Shown here: positions 24,505-32,875 of the stretch, one piece after another | Position numbering within the stretch: position 1 is the stretch's first letter | Layout of the letters: the number at the start of each line of letters is the position of its first letter | Assembly: GCF_005233835.1 (NCBI RefSeq) | Contig: NZ_SZQA01000040.1 | Location: 1-64,000, forward strand | Direction: 5' to 3' | From: Herbidospora galbida | GTDB taxonomy: Bacteria > Actinomycetota > Actinomycetes > Streptosporangiales > Streptosporangiaceae | DNA length: 64,000 nucleotides | The notes under the pieces: generated by a model | The model's input: the letters and a program-made list of their open reading frames with translations, nothing else | The model's database searches: none | Told to the model about the DNA's origin: nothing | Program-made: the position numbers and the translations under genes

Positions 24505-26531
24505 TGGCCGGAATGTCCGATGGGAAGGCCGCCCGGATGAACCGTACCGTCCGGCTCGCGATCGCGGGCGGGTGCGCCGCCGCCGGGGCGCTGGTTGTCG
24601 GCATGGTGGCGGGGGGCGCGGCCACGCCGCGGGTCATCCCGGGGCTGCCCGACGAGGGCACGCTCACCCGGTGGATGGTCCCGGTCTCCAAGCTCGGCAT
24701 GGACGTCGCCGGGCTGGTCACCGTCGGGCTCCTGCTCATGGCCGCCGCGCTGCTGCCCTCCGACAAGGGACTGCTCGGCAAGACCGCCCTCGGCCACGTC
24801 AAGGCGGCCAGCTGGTCGGCCCTGGCGTGGGGCGGGGCGGCGGCGCTCAACCTCGTCTTCGGGCTGTCGCAGTCGCTCGGCCAGCCGGTCGGCGTCGTGC
24901 TCGACGGCAATCAGCTGACCAGCTACGCGGGGCAGACCCCGCAGGGCATCGCCCTCACGCTCGTCGTGCTCTTCTCGGTCTCGATCGCGCTGTTCGCGCG
25001 GGGGGCCATCACCGTCGGCGCGGCCGGCGGGCTGCTGGTGTTCTCGCTGGCCACGCTGCTTCCGCCGGCGCTGACCGGGCACTCCTCCAGCGCGCCCAAC
25101 CACGGGCTGGCGACCACGTCGGTCGCCTTCCACCTGCTGTTCCTGGCCCTGTGGGTCGGCGGGCTCGGGCTGCTCTGCTACCACGCCCTGCGTGGCGGTG
25201 ACCGGCTCTCGACGGCCGCCGATCGCTTCTCCCGCATGGCGTTCTGGTGTTTCGTCGGGGTCGGCCTGTCGGGGCTGGCGTCGGTCGCGGCCCGCATCGC
25301 CTCGGTGTCGGCGCTGTTCACCTCCGCGTACGGGGTGATCCTGCTCCTCAAGATCGTCGCGTATGCCGTGCTCGGCGGCGTCGGCTGGTGGCACCGCAAG
25401 CGGACCCTGCCCGATCTGGCCGCCGGGCGGCCCGGGGCGTTCGTCAAGCTGGTGCTGGGCGAGATCATGCTGATGGCCGGCACCGTCGGCATCGCCGTGG
25501 CGCTCGCGCAGACCGCCCCGCCGCCCGTCGAGACGCTGCCCACCGACCGGGCCTTCGACCTGCTCGGCTACGTCATGCCGCCGCCGATCTCGTTCACCAA
25601 CCTGCTCACGCTCTGGTGGTTCGACCTCTTCTTCGCTGTGATCGCCGCGGTCCTCGGGGGCCTGTACGCCGCCGGGGTCGTCCGCCTCGTCCGCCGGGGC
25701 GACAAGTGGCCGCTCGGGCGGTCGCTGGCGTGGGGCCTGGGGATCCTGATCCTCGTGCTGACCACCCAGAGCGGCGTGGCCCGCTACGCGCCGGTGCTGT
25801 TCAGCGTCCACATGACCGAGCACATGATCCTCTCGATGCTGGTGCCGATCTTCCTGGTGCTCGGCGCCCCGGTCACGCTGGCGCTGCGGGCGCTGAAGCC
25901 CGCCGCGCGACGGGGCGACCGGGGGCCGCGCGAGTGGATCACCGTCGTCCTGCACAGCCGGGTCGCCAAGTTCGTCGCCCACCCGGCCATCGCGACCGCC
26001 CTGTTCGTCGTGTCGACGTACGCGCTCTACTTCACGCCGCTGTTCGAGTCGGCCATGGAGGAGCACCTCGGGCACATCGCCATGTCGCTCCACTTCCTGC
26101 TGGTCGGCACCCTGTTCTTCTGGGTGATCGTCGGGGTCGACCCGGCGCCGAACCAGCTGCCCTACTTCGGCCGCCTGCTCCTGCTGTTCGTCACGATGCC
26201 GTTCCACGCGTTCTTCGCGATGGCGATCATGAGCATGGGCAGCGTGCTGGCCGCCGACTGGTACGAACAGCTCGGCCGCACGTGGGGGGCGTCGTCGCTG
26301 TCCGACCAGAACACCGGCGGGGCCATCGCCTGGGGCTTCGGCGAGATCCCCACGCTGATCGTGCTCATCGCGCTGGCCATCCAGTGGTGGCGGGCCGACG
26401 AGCGGGTCGCCCGGCGCCAGGACCGCAAGGCCGACCTGGTCGCGGCACGTACGGGCGGCAGCGGCGACACCGAGCTCGACGCCTACAACGACTATCTGGC
26501 AAAGCTCAACAAGCGTGACCAAAAGCGGTAG
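24504..26531 (+). CDS. CopD-CtaG fusion: copper transport and cytochrome c oxidase assembly membrane protein
   Basis: 675 residues with many membrane segments. The first half (about 10-335) is CopD-like, with several hydrophobic helices and the copper-resistance D stretch FHLLFLALWVGGLGLL. The second half (about 350-640) matches the caa3-type CtaG family: FTNLLTLWWFDLFFA, FSVHMTEHMILSMLVPIFLV, AMEEHLGHIAMSLHFLLVGTLFFW, with His/Met residues suited to copper. The two families are separate proteins in many bacteria, while the fusion is common in actinobacteria. It probably imports or delivers copper to the oxidase together with the overlapping copC product. Confidence 0.92.
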   Translation: MAGMSDGKAARMNRTVRLAIAGGCAAAGALVVGMVAGGAATPRVIPGLPDEGTLTRWMVPVSKLGMDVAGLVTVGLLLMAAALLPSDKGLLGKTALGHVKAASWSALAWGGAAALNLVFGLSQSLGQPVGVVLDGNQLTSYAGQTPQGIALTLVVLFSVSIALFARGAITVGAAGGLLVFSLATLLPPALTGHSSSAPNHGLATTSVAFHLLFLALWVGGLGLLCYHALRGGDRLSTAADRFSRMAFWCFVGVGLSGLASVAARIASVSALFTSAYGVILLLKIVAYAVLGGVGWWHRKRTLPDLAAGRPGAFVKLVLGEIMLMAGTVGIAVALAQTAPPPVETLPTDRAFDLLGYVMPPPISFTNLLTLWWFDLFFAVIAAVLGGLYAAGVVRLVRRGDKWPLGRSLAWGLGILILVLTTQSGVARYAPVLFSVHMTEHMILSMLVPIFLVLGAPVTLALRALKPAARRGDRGPREWITVVLHSRVAKFVAHPAIATALFVVSTYALYFTPLFESAMEEHLGHIAMSLHFLLVGTLFFWVIVGVDPAPNQLPYFGRLLLLFVTMPFHAFFAMAIMSMGSVLAADWYEQLGRTWGASSLSDQNTGGAIAWGFGEIPTLIVLIALAIQWWRADERVARRQDRKADLVAARTGGSGDTELDAYNDYLAKLNKRDQKR

Positions 26532-26634
26532 CGGGCATCACCATCTGGGTTCGGCAAACCCTAAGCAAACGGCAACCGTTCCTTGAGTCTCACCCGTTAG
26601 CGTCGCCGGTGAAGATCAGGGGAGTTGGAGAGCT

Positions 26635-27054
26635 TTGTCCGAAGAACTGCGGCTGCGCGAGGGCGGCGGGCTCAAGCCCGCCCTCGAGGAATACCTGGGC
26701 GACTGGTCGGTCAGGACCGGCATCGCGGTCGAGACGTGGGCGCTGCCCGACGCGCCGCTGCCGTGCGCCGTCGTGCGGGGGGTCTGCGCCGTGGTGACCG
26801 AGGCGCTCACGAACGTCGAACGCCACAGCGGCGCCCGCCACGTCGCCATCGCCGTCACGGTCGGCGACACGGGCCTGCGCATGACCGTCAGCGACGAGGG
26901 CGTCGGCTTCTCCGAGGGCACCACCGGCCGGGGGCTGGCCGCCATGAAGGCGAGCTTCGTCGAGATCGGCGGCACCCTGTCGATCAACAGCGTGCTGGGC
27001 TCCGGCACGACGCTGAGCGGCGTCGTGCCGAAGCGGGCGCTCAGGGGAGCGTGA
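26635..27054 (+). CDS. Stand-alone histidine kinase-like ATPase domain
   Basis: 139 residues from a TTG at 26635 behind GGAGAGC. The whole protein is a HATPase_c domain as in NarX/LiaS-type sensor kinases: N-box [13 protein letters not shown]1 box DEGVGF, G2 box GRGLAAMK, and a C-terminal [14 protein letters not shown] strand. There is no HisKA_3 helix with a phospho-accepting histidine, no membrane segment and no sensor. It may be a partner ATPase, an anti-sigma-type kinase or the remnant of a larger kinase. No response regulator gene is adjacent. The end overlaps the convergent map gene by 14 bases. Confidence 0.8.
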   Translation: MSEELRLREGGGLKPALEEYLGDWSVRTGIAVETWALPDAPLPCAVVRGVCAVVTEALTNVERHSGARHVAIAVTVGDTGLRMTVSDEGVGFSEGTTGRGLAAMKASFVEIGGTLSINSVLGSGTTLSGVVPKRALRGA

Positions 27055-27889
27055 GGATCTCCACGCCCGAGTCGGTGACCAGCACGGTGTGCTCGAACTG
27101 GGCGGTGCGCTTGCGGTCCTTGGTCACGGCCGTCCAGCCGTCGGACCAGATCTCGTAGTCGATCGTGCCGAGGGTCAGCATCGGCTCGATCGTGAAGGTC
27201 ATGCCCGGCACGAGCGTCACCGCGAGCGACGGGTCGTCGTAGTGGGGGACGATCAGGCCGCTGTGGAACGAGTGGGCGATGCCGTGGCCGGTGAAGTCGC
27301 GGACCACGCCATAGCCGAACCGCTTCGCGTAGGCCTCGATCACCCGGCCGACGATGTTGAGCTGCCGGCCCGGGGCGACGGCCTTGATCGCGCGGTTGGT
27401 GGCCTCGCGGGTGCGCTCGACGAGCAGGCGCGACTCGTCGTCGACGTCGCCGCACAGGAAGGTCGCGTCGGTGTCGCCGTGGACGCCGCCGATGAAGGCG
27501 GTGATGTCGATGTTGACGATGTCGCCGTCGTTGAGGACCGTGTCGTCGGGGATGCCGTGGCAGATGACCTCGTTGATCGAGGTGCACAGCGACTTGGGGT
27601 AGCCGCGGTAGCCGAGCGTCGAGGGGTAGGCGTCGTGGTCGAGCAGGAACTCGTGGCCGATGCGGTCGAGCTCGTCGGTGGTCACACCCGGCGCGACGTG
27701 CTTGCCGACCTCTTCCAGAGCCTGGGCGGCGATCCGCCCGGCGATCCGCATCTTCTCGATCGTCTCGGGGGTCTGCACGTCTGACGCGCCGCGTTTCGGC
27801 TCCTTCTTCCCCACGTATTCCGGACGCTCGATGTGCGCGGGAACCTTGCGGGTGGGCGAGATCCGCCCGGGCCGGAGCAGTGTCGTCAT
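27041..27889 (-). CDS. map: Methionine aminopeptidase, type I
   Basis: 282 residues. It removes the initiator methionine from new proteins in the cytosol. All five metal ligands can be seen in order: D in NIDITAF, D in HGDTDATF, H in [11 protein letters not shown] in TIEPMLTLG and E in QFEHTVLV. The roughly 40-residue N-terminal extension with a proline-rich motif ([19 protein letters not shown]) is typical of the actinobacterial MetAP1c form. ATG at 27889. The gene is divergent from a small 65-residue protein gene, an arrangement that seems conserved in actinobacteria. Confidence 0.96.
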   Translation of the reverse strand: MTTLLRPGRISPTRKVPAHIERPEYVGKKEPKRGASDVQTPETIEKMRIAGRIAAQALEEVGKHVAPGVTTDELDRIGHEFLLDHDAYPSTLGYRGYPKSLCTSINEVICHGIPDDTVLNDGDIVNIDITAFIGGVHGDTDATFLCGDVDDESRLLVERTREATNRAIKAVAPGRQLNIVGRVIEAYAKRFGYGVVRDFTGHGIAHSFHSGLIVPHYDDPSLAVTLVPGMTFTIEPMLTLGTIDYEIWSDGWTAVTKDRKRTAQFEHTVLVTDSGVEILTLP

Positions 27890-27923
27890 GCGCGCAAGTC
27901 TATGTGCGCGCGGAAGGGGCAAG

Positions 27924-28121
27924 ATGGCCGATGTGAGCGAGCAAAATGGACACTGGTGGTTCTGTCTCAAGCACATGCGCGTCGAGGGCGACCAGGGGTG
28001 CCCCAACAAAGACCGCATGGGGCCCTACGACACCGAGGCCGAGGCGGCCAACGCGCTGACGACGGCCTCGGCCCGCAACAAGGCCTGGAAAGACCAGGAC
28101 AAGGACTGGGACGACGACTAG
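27924..28121 (+). CDS. Small acidic actinobacterial protein, SPOR-like
   Basis: 65 residues, ATG at 27924 preceded by GGAAGGGG. The sequence [11 protein letters not shown], then [21 protein letters not shown] and ERN-like [11 protein letters not shown] is a conserved actinobacterial small protein. Its [12 protein letters not shown] part resembles the end of SPOR-type repeats. Two cysteines (FC, GC) and an acidic tail (DWDDD) are present. Function unknown. It sits head to head with map, 34 bases apart. Confidence 0.8.
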   Translation: MADVSEQNGHWWFCLKHMRVEGDQGCPNKDRMGPYDTEAEAANALTTASARNKAWKDQDKDWDDD

Positions 28122-28162
28122 ATCCGGGGCGCGTGGCCGGGCCGGGATCGTTCTCAAGCCGA

Positions 28163-28222
28163 CTTCCGTTACGGCTCCGCCTACCCCGGCCCCGGCCGCC
28201 GTCCATCCGCGGCGCCGCACCC
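28163..28222 (+). repeat. Dispersed intergenic repeat, copy A
   Basis: Begins CTTCCGTTACGGCTCCGCC and continues with CCCCGGCCCC and GGCGCCGCACCCGG blocks. Related copies lie at 37311-37380 and 52191-52263, both in reverse orientation. All three are in gaps just past gene ends. Confidence 0.6.
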
Positions 28223-28290
28223 GGCACTCCCCGGCCGCGCCGCTTCGTCGCCGCGACGGCCCGGAGGCCGGGCGCTCCCCGCTGACGTGT

Positions 28291-28920
28291 TCAGACCACC
28301 GCGTAGGCCCGGACCGGGAAGGTGCCCATCCCCGCGACCAGGGGCGGGGCCGCGTGGAAGCGGAAGCCCGACGCCGGGAGCGACCCCAGGTTGGTGAGGT
28401 GCTCGACGATCGGGATGCCCGCGCCGAGCAGGGTCGTGTGGGCCGGGCGGTCGCCCTTCGGGGGAGTGGCGTCGATGTTGAACGAGTCGATGCCGACCAG
28501 GACCGCGCCGCCCGCCACGAGGGCCGCCGAGGTCTCGGCGGTGAGGTGGGGGTGGCCGGAGAAGTAGGCGTCGGTGCCCCAGTGGGTGTCCCAGCCGGTG
28601 TGGAAGAGGACGGCCTTGCCCGCGACGTCGAGGTCGCCCGGCAGGTCGACGCCCTTCACGACCACGCCGTCGAGGTCGGCCAGCTTCTCCAGGGGGAGCC
28701 CCGACAGGTCGGCGCCGTCGGCGAAGCGGTGGTGGGGGCTGTCGAGGTAGGTGCCGGTGTTGGCGGCCATCGTGATCGTGCCGATGAAGAACTCGGTGCC
28801 CTCGGCGTAGAGGTCGCGGGAGGCCTCCCGGCTCAGGTGCACGCCCATGACCGGCGCGGGGATCCCCGGATAGGTGATCATCCCCTCGACGATGCGGTGG
28901 CTCAGTTCGATGAGGCTCAT
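28291..28920 (-). CDS. Cyclase-family (kynurenine formamidase-like) metal hydrolase
   Basis: 209 residues. It shows the family marks: an N-terminal IELSHRI, the metal-binding helix motif NTGTYLDSPHHR (HxGTHxDxPxH type, here with N replacing the first His), GWDTHW, HPHLTAETS and a GIDSFNID segment. Relatives hydrolyse N-formylkynurenine, isatin or similar cyclic amides. The substrate here is unknown, and the NTGTY replacement of the usual HTGTH makes it a divergent member. ATG at 28920 overlaps the stop of the small membrane protein gene upstream, so the two are coupled. A LysR regulator gene is divergent from this pair. Confidence 0.85.
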   Translation of the reverse strand: MSLIELSHRIVEGMITYPGIPAPVMGVHLSREASRDLYAEGTEFFIGTITMAANTGTYLDSPHHRFADGADLSGLPLEKLADLDGVVVKGVDLPGDLDVAGKAVLFHTGWDTHWGTDAYFSGHPHLTAETSAALVAGGAVLVGIDSFNIDATPPKGDRPAHTTLLGAGIPIVEHLTNLGSLPASGFRFHAAPPLVAGMGTFPVRAYAVV

Positions 28921-29174
28921 GACTTCCGTGCCGCCCTTCGCGCGATGAACCGGCTGAGGGTGAGAACGCCGATGGCGCTCCACACGATGTTGAGGATCGC
29001 CGACGGCCAGGCGCCGTGATATCCGCTGTTGATCGCCAGGGCGGCCGCGCCGCCGAGGTTGATGGCCTGGTAGGCCAGACTGTCTCCGGTCATCCTGGAC
29101 GTGGAGACGAGGCCGTAGGCGATGAGGAGGGCGATCGCGCCGAGTGTGCCGATCGCGGTGATGAACGTTGACAT
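28917..29174 (-). CDS. Small membrane protein, CBU_0592-like
   Basis: 85 residues, with three hydrophobic helices (about 5-20, 32-45, 53-70). The LAYQAINLGGAAALAINSGYHGAWPSAILNIVWS pattern, read in two parts (LAYQAINLGGAAALAINSGY and HGAWPSAILNIVWS), is typical of the CBU_0592 family of small membrane proteins, whose function is not known. ATG at 29174. Overlaps the hydrolase gene downstream by four bases (ATGA). Confidence 0.85.
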   Translation of the reverse strand: MSTFITAIGTLGAIALLIAYGLVSTSRMTGDSLAYQAINLGGAAALAINSGYHGAWPSAILNIVWSAIGVLTLSRFIARRAARKS

Positions 29175-29216
29175 TTGCCCCTCATGTTCGCGGTATGTCC
29201 ATTTGAAGGGCAAGTG

Positions 29217-29226
29217 AAGAATTCTT
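29217..29226. promoter_or_regulatory. Palindrome in the LysR divergent region
   Basis: AAGAATTCTT is a perfect 10-base palindrome within 75 bases that separate the LysR gene from its divergent neighbour. A CTTAAG palindrome overlaps its end, and GGGCAAGTG lies before it. LysR proteins usually bind such interrupted AT-rich dyads, so this is a plausible operator. Confidence 0.4.
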
Positions 29227-29249
29227 AAGCGGCCAATAAGCTTCTCTAC

Positions 29250-30200
29250 ATGGAAATCGATCCCCGACGGTTGCGGATCCTCCATGAGGTCGCCCGTCGC
29301 GGTGGCGTGATGAAGGCCGCCGAAGCGCTCCACCTGACTCCGTCGGCCGTCTCCCAGCAACTGGCCCAGCTCGAACGCGAAGTCGGCCTTGCCCTGCTCG
29401 ATCGCTCCCAGCGCCGCATCTCCCTGACCCCGGCGGGGCGGGTGCTGTCGGCGTACGGCGAGCGGATCGAAGAACAGCTCTCCGAGGCGCGCAACGAGCT
29501 CAACCGCTTCACCGAACGCCTGTCCGGTCCGGTGACCATCGCGGCCTTCCCGACGGTGATCAGGCACCTGCTGGTGCCGGCGCTGCGGGTCCTCGCCGAG
29601 CGGCATCCCCGGATCGTCCCGGTGATCCACGAGGTGTACGGCAGCGACGCCCTCCAGGAACTCCGCCTGGGCGCGGTCGACCTGGTGGTGACCGAACGCG
29701 ACATGAGCACCCCCGCGCCGTCGCTCCCGTCGATGACCCGGCACCGGCTCTACGACGACGAATACCGGATCGTGGCCCCGCCCAGCCTCGACCACATCCC
29801 CGCCGACGTGTCTGAACTGGCCGACCTGCCGTGGGTGGCGGGGGTGTCGTTCCAGGCGTGCGGCGCGGCCCTCGAACGGCTCAGCCAGCTCCACGGCTTC
29901 GAGCCGCGGCGCACCCACGTCATCTCGGAGTTCCCGCCGGTGCTCAGCCTGGTCGCGGCGGGGCACGGGGTGGCGATCGTGCCCTCGCTCGCCCTGCTCG
30001 ACTTCCCGCGTGGCGAGGTGGTGGTGACCGGGATCCACGAGGTGGGGTCGCGGCGGATCGAGGCGCTGACCCGCGTGAGCCGGACGCGGTCGGGGGAGCC
30101 CGACCCGGTGCAGGCGGTGGTCATCGAGGTGCTGCGGGAGGCGGCGGAGGAACTGACCGAGCGGGTGGCGATCCTCAGCGCCTCGCTGGAGGCCCATTGA
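29250..30200 (+). CDS. LysR-family transcriptional regulator
   Basis: 316 residues. The N-terminal winged helix-turn-helix (residues 5-64) reads RRLRILHEVARRGGVMKAAE, then LTPSAVSQQLAQLEREVG, LLDRSQRRISLTPAGRVLSAY. The C-terminal substrate-binding domain (about 92-300) has the VAAGHGVAIVPSLAL segment that is typical of the family. LysR proteins usually regulate a divergent gene, and here the divergent unit is the CBU_0592-like membrane protein plus the cyclase-family hydrolase. The inducer is not predictable. Confidence 0.93.
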   Translation: MEIDPRRLRILHEVARRGGVMKAAEALHLTPSAVSQQLAQLEREVGLALLDRSQRRISLTPAGRVLSAYGERIEEQLSEARNELNRFTERLSGPVTIAAFPTVIRHLLVPALRVLAERHPRIVPVIHEVYGSDALQELRLGAVDLVVTERDMSTPAPSLPSMTRHRLYDDEYRIVAPPSLDHIPADVSELADLPWVAGVSFQACGAALERLSQLHGFEPRRTHVISEFPPVLSLVAAGHGVAIVPSLALLDFPRGEVVVTGIHEVGSRRIEALTRVSRTRSGEPDPVQAVVIEVLREAAEELTERVAILSASLEAH

Positions 30201-30254
30201 ACCCGCCGCGCCGGGAGGAAGGCGCTCTGCGGCCGGGGGCGGGCCTGCTCGCGC

Positions 30255-30842
30255 TCAATCCGGCACTCGTGGACCGCTGATTCTGTCCGCCAGGCGGGCC
30301 AAGCGTTCTCGCAGGCCCTTCCTCGGGGCCTCTCCGGCGGCCATGCTCACCAGGTGCTGGGCTCCGTCGAAGGTCAGCGGGGCGGTCAGCCGGGGGACGG
30401 CGAAGGCGTCGTGGGCCAGGGCCTCCAGCTCCGGGTCGCCGCCGTCGATGGCCAGGATGGTCGCGCCGGTCTTGCGGGCGTCGGCGACCCGTTCGAGCAG
30501 AGGCGCCGGGGCCTCGGTCTCCGACACCACCACCAGCGTCTCGCCCCGCCGCGCCTCCAGCAGGCGGTCGACGCCCACCCGCAGGTGCGGGGGTGCCGTG
30601 AGGTCGGGGGACCAGCGGACCAGCGTCGGGGTCAGCTGGGTCAGGCCCGACAGGCGGGCCTCGTCGGCCAGGTGGGCGGTCAGGTGCCACGGCTCGTCGT
30701 CGGGGGTCCCGGCGATCAGCAGGCCTCCGGGGGAGCGGGTGGTGCGCATCGCCCTGCCGAGGGCGCGGGCCCGGTCGGGCCATTCGGTGGAGTCGAGGGC
30801 CTCGCGGAGGAGGCTGACCGCTTCGGCGTCCATGGCGCCCAT
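30255..30842 (-). CDS. Hypothetical protein with SIS-like fold
   Basis: 195 residues; an ATG at 30833 is a second possible start. The protein is soluble with alternating strands and helices: GGLLIAGTPDD, then ETLVVVSETEAPAPLLERVADARKTGATILAIDGGDPELEALA (read as ETLVVVSETEAP and TGATILAIDGGDPELEALA). This looks like the second strand-helix unit of sugar-isomerase (SIS) domains. No catalytic motif or DNA-binding domain is present. It is shorter than a full SIS enzyme, so a regulatory or scaffold role is as likely as a catalytic one. Product identity is weak, while codon pattern and isolation make the gene itself likely. Confidence 0.7.
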   Translation of the reverse strand: MGAMDAEAVSLLREALDSTEWPDRARALGRAMRTTRSPGGLLIAGTPDDEPWHLTAHLADEARLSGLTQLTPTLVRWSPDLTAPPHLRVGVDRLLEARRGETLVVVSETEAPAPLLERVADARKTGATILAIDGGDPELEALAHDAFAVPRLTAPLTFDGAQHLVSMAAGEAPRKGLRERLARLADRISGPRVPD

Positions 30843-30915
30843 CGTGCCTCAGGGGGTGGGAGCGCACGGGGCGCTTCTGTTTTTCCGGCCCCGGACAATT
30901 CGCCTGACTCGGTAC

Positions 30916-30943
30916 TTGACTCGCGTCTACTCGCGGGTAACCA
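30916..30943 (+). promoter_or_regulatory. Possible promoter of the secreted lipase gene
   Basis: TTGACT (30916-30921), 16 bases, then TAACCA (30938-30943), about 55 bases before the lipase start. It resembles a housekeeping sigma promoter with a slightly short spacer. Confidence 0.35.
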
Positions 30944-30997
30944 TCGGCTCACGGCGCCGTCCCCCGAGAAGTGATCCCGTGAAGGGCGGCATGTCCC

Positions 30998-32152
30998 ATG
31001 CGTCTTCGAGTCCGTGCAACCGTGCTCGCGATCGCGGCCCTCCTGCTCCCCCTCCTCCAGGTGCTCGCCCCCTCGGCCGCCCGGGCCGCCGCGCCCGGCG
31101 ACGTCGTCGAGGCCACCCCGACCACCGTCTACCTCGCCCCCGGGCGGCTGCTGGAGGTGCCGGTCAGGGCCTGGCACCTCCGTTATCGGTCGACCTCGGC
31201 GGTCGGGGGGTCGAACGTCGTCTCCGGTACGTTGCTCGTCCCCAAGTCCGGATATTTAGGTAAACGTCCCATCGTCGGGTACGCCGTCGGCACCCACGGC
31301 CTCGGCGACCAGTGCGCGCCCAGCGCCGCCATGGCCAACGGGACCGAGCTCGAACTCGCCTTCGTCAGCCTCATGCTGCTCAAGGGCTGGGCCGTGGCGG
31401 TCACCGACTACGAGGGGCTGGGGACGCCGGGAGACCACACGTACATGGCGGGCAGGTCCCAGGCGCACGCGGTGCTCGACTCGATCCGGGCGGCCACCCG
31501 GGTGCCCGACGCGGGGCTGGCGAGCGGCGGGCCCGTGGTGATCATGGGGTACTCGCAGGGCGGCGCGTCGGCGGGGTGGGCGGCCCAGCTGCAGCCGTCC
31601 TACGCCCCCGAGCTGCGGCTGCGCGGGGTGGCGGCGGGCGGCGTGCCGGCCGATCTGAAGAAGGTCGCCGAAAACGTCGACGGCGGCGGCGACTTCGGGC
31701 TGGCCGCGGCGGCGGGCCTCGGGTTCGACGCGGCCTACCCCGAACTGCGGCTCGCCGACTACCTCACCCCCGAAGGGGCCGCCCTGTTCGCCGACGCCCG
31801 CGACGACTGCGTCGACGACCTGCGCGACAAGCTCGCCGGGCGGACCCTGACCGACCTCACCACCCAGGACGTCATGAACCGGCCCGACTGGTCGGCCCGC
31901 CTCCAGGAGAACCGCCTCGGCGCGACCAGGCCCTCGGTGCCGGTGTTCGTCTGGCACGGCACCGGCGACGAGATCATCCCGATCGGCGTCAGCCGCACGC
32001 TGCGCTCCGAGTGGTGCGCGAAGGGGGGCACGGTGACGTGGACGAGCGTCCCGGCGCCCAGCCACGTGCTGGGGGCGGTCGAGGGCGGGCCGCTGGCGAT
32101 CGCCTGGCTGGCCGGGCGGGTGCTCGGCCTGCCGGCGTTCGGCAACTGCTGA
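30998..32152 (+). CDS. Secreted lipase/esterase of the secretory lipase (LIP) family
   Basis: 384 residues. Signal peptide 1-30 (RLRVRATVLAIAALLLPLLQ ending ARAAA). The body is an alpha/beta hydrolase of the secretory lipase family: VGTHGLGDQCAPS near the oxyanion region, VTDYEGLGTPGDHTYMAG, and the nucleophile elbow GYSQGG (Ser at about residue 186). The rest of the triad fits D in WHGTGDEIIP and H in VPAPSHV. It probably acts outside the cell on lipids or esters. Next is an F420 oxidoreductase gene; no functional link is evident. Confidence 0.92.
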   Translation: MRLRVRATVLAIAALLLPLLQVLAPSAARAAAPGDVVEATPTTVYLAPGRLLEVPVRAWHLRYRSTSAVGGSNVVSGTLLVPKSGYLGKRPIVGYAVGTHGLGDQCAPSAAMANGTELELAFVSLMLLKGWAVAVTDYEGLGTPGDHTYMAGRSQAHAVLDSIRAATRVPDAGLASGGPVVIMGYSQGGASAGWAAQLQPSYAPELRLRGVAAGGVPADLKKVAENVDGGGDFGLAAAAGLGFDAAYPELRLADYLTPEGAALFADARDDCVDDLRDKLAGRTLTDLTTQDVMNRPDWSARLQENRLGATRPSVPVFVWHGTGDEIIPIGVSRTLRSEWCAKGGTVTWTSVPAPSHVLGAVEGGPLAIAWLAGRVLGLPAFGNC

Positions 32153-32206
32153 GACGCGGGGATGACGTCGGCCGGACAGGGTGTTGTGCCTGGCATGATC
32201 GAGAAC

Positions 32207-32869
32207 ATGGCCGACCAACTTGAAGATGTGACGATCGCGATCCTCGGCGGGACCGGCGACCAGGGCAACGGCCTGGCTCGCCGGTTCGCCCTGGCCGGGC
32301 ACCGCGTGCTCATCGGTTCCCGCAGCGCCGACCGCGCCCAGGCCGCCGCCGAAGCGCTGGCCGACGCGGGCCGCGTCGAGGGCGGCGCCAACGCCGACGT
32401 CGCCGCCGAGGCCGACCTGGTCATCGTCGCGGTCCCGTGGGACGGTCACAAGGCGCTGCTCACCGACCTGGCCGGCGTGCTGGCGGGCAAGATCGTGGTC
32501 GACTGCGTGAACCCGCTCGGGTTCGACAAGCAGGGCGCCTACGCGCTGCCCGTCGAGGAGGGCAGCGCGGTCCAGCAGGCCGCCGCCGTGCTCCCGGGCA
32601 GCCGGGTCGTCGGAGCCTTCCACCACGTGTCGGCCAAGCTGCTGCTCGACCCCTCGGTCGAGGCGATCGACCTCGACGTGCTGGTGCTCGGCGACGACCG
32701 CGAGGCCACCGATCTGGTGCAGGCGCTCGCGGCCCGCATCCCGGGCGTGCGGGGGATCTACGGCGGGCGGCTGCGCAACGCCCACCAGGTGGAGGCGTTC
32801 ACGGCCAACCTGGTGGCGATCAACCGGCGCTACAAGGCGCACGCCGGCATCCGCGTCACCGACGTCTGA
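32207..32869 (+). CDS. npdG: NADPH-dependent F420 reductase
   Basis: 220 residues from the ATG at 32207; earlier and later in-frame starts (32195 GTG-like region, and the ATG of MADQ) are possible. A Rossmann start TIAILGGTGDQGNGLARRFA, then HRVLIGSRSADRAQAAAEAL, a second block VIVAVPWDGHKALL, DCVNPLG and a C-terminal VEAFTANLVAINRRYK segment identify F420:NADP oxidoreductase. It moves hydride between NADPH and the deazaflavin F420 in the cytosol. The cofactor is typical of actinobacteria and archaea. It faces the convergent alpha/beta hydrolase gene with 6 bases between stops. Confidence 0.9.
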   Translation: MADQLEDVTIAILGGTGDQGNGLARRFALAGHRVLIGSRSADRAQAAAEALADAGRVEGGANADVAAEADLVIVAVPWDGHKALLTDLAGVLAGKIVVDCVNPLGFDKQGAYALPVEEGSAVQQAAAVLPGSRVVGAFHHVSAKLLLDPSVEAIDLDVLVLGDDREATDLVQALAARIPGVRGIYGGRLRNAHQVEAFTANLVAINRRYKAHAGIRVTDV

Positions 32870-32875
32870 GCCGCC

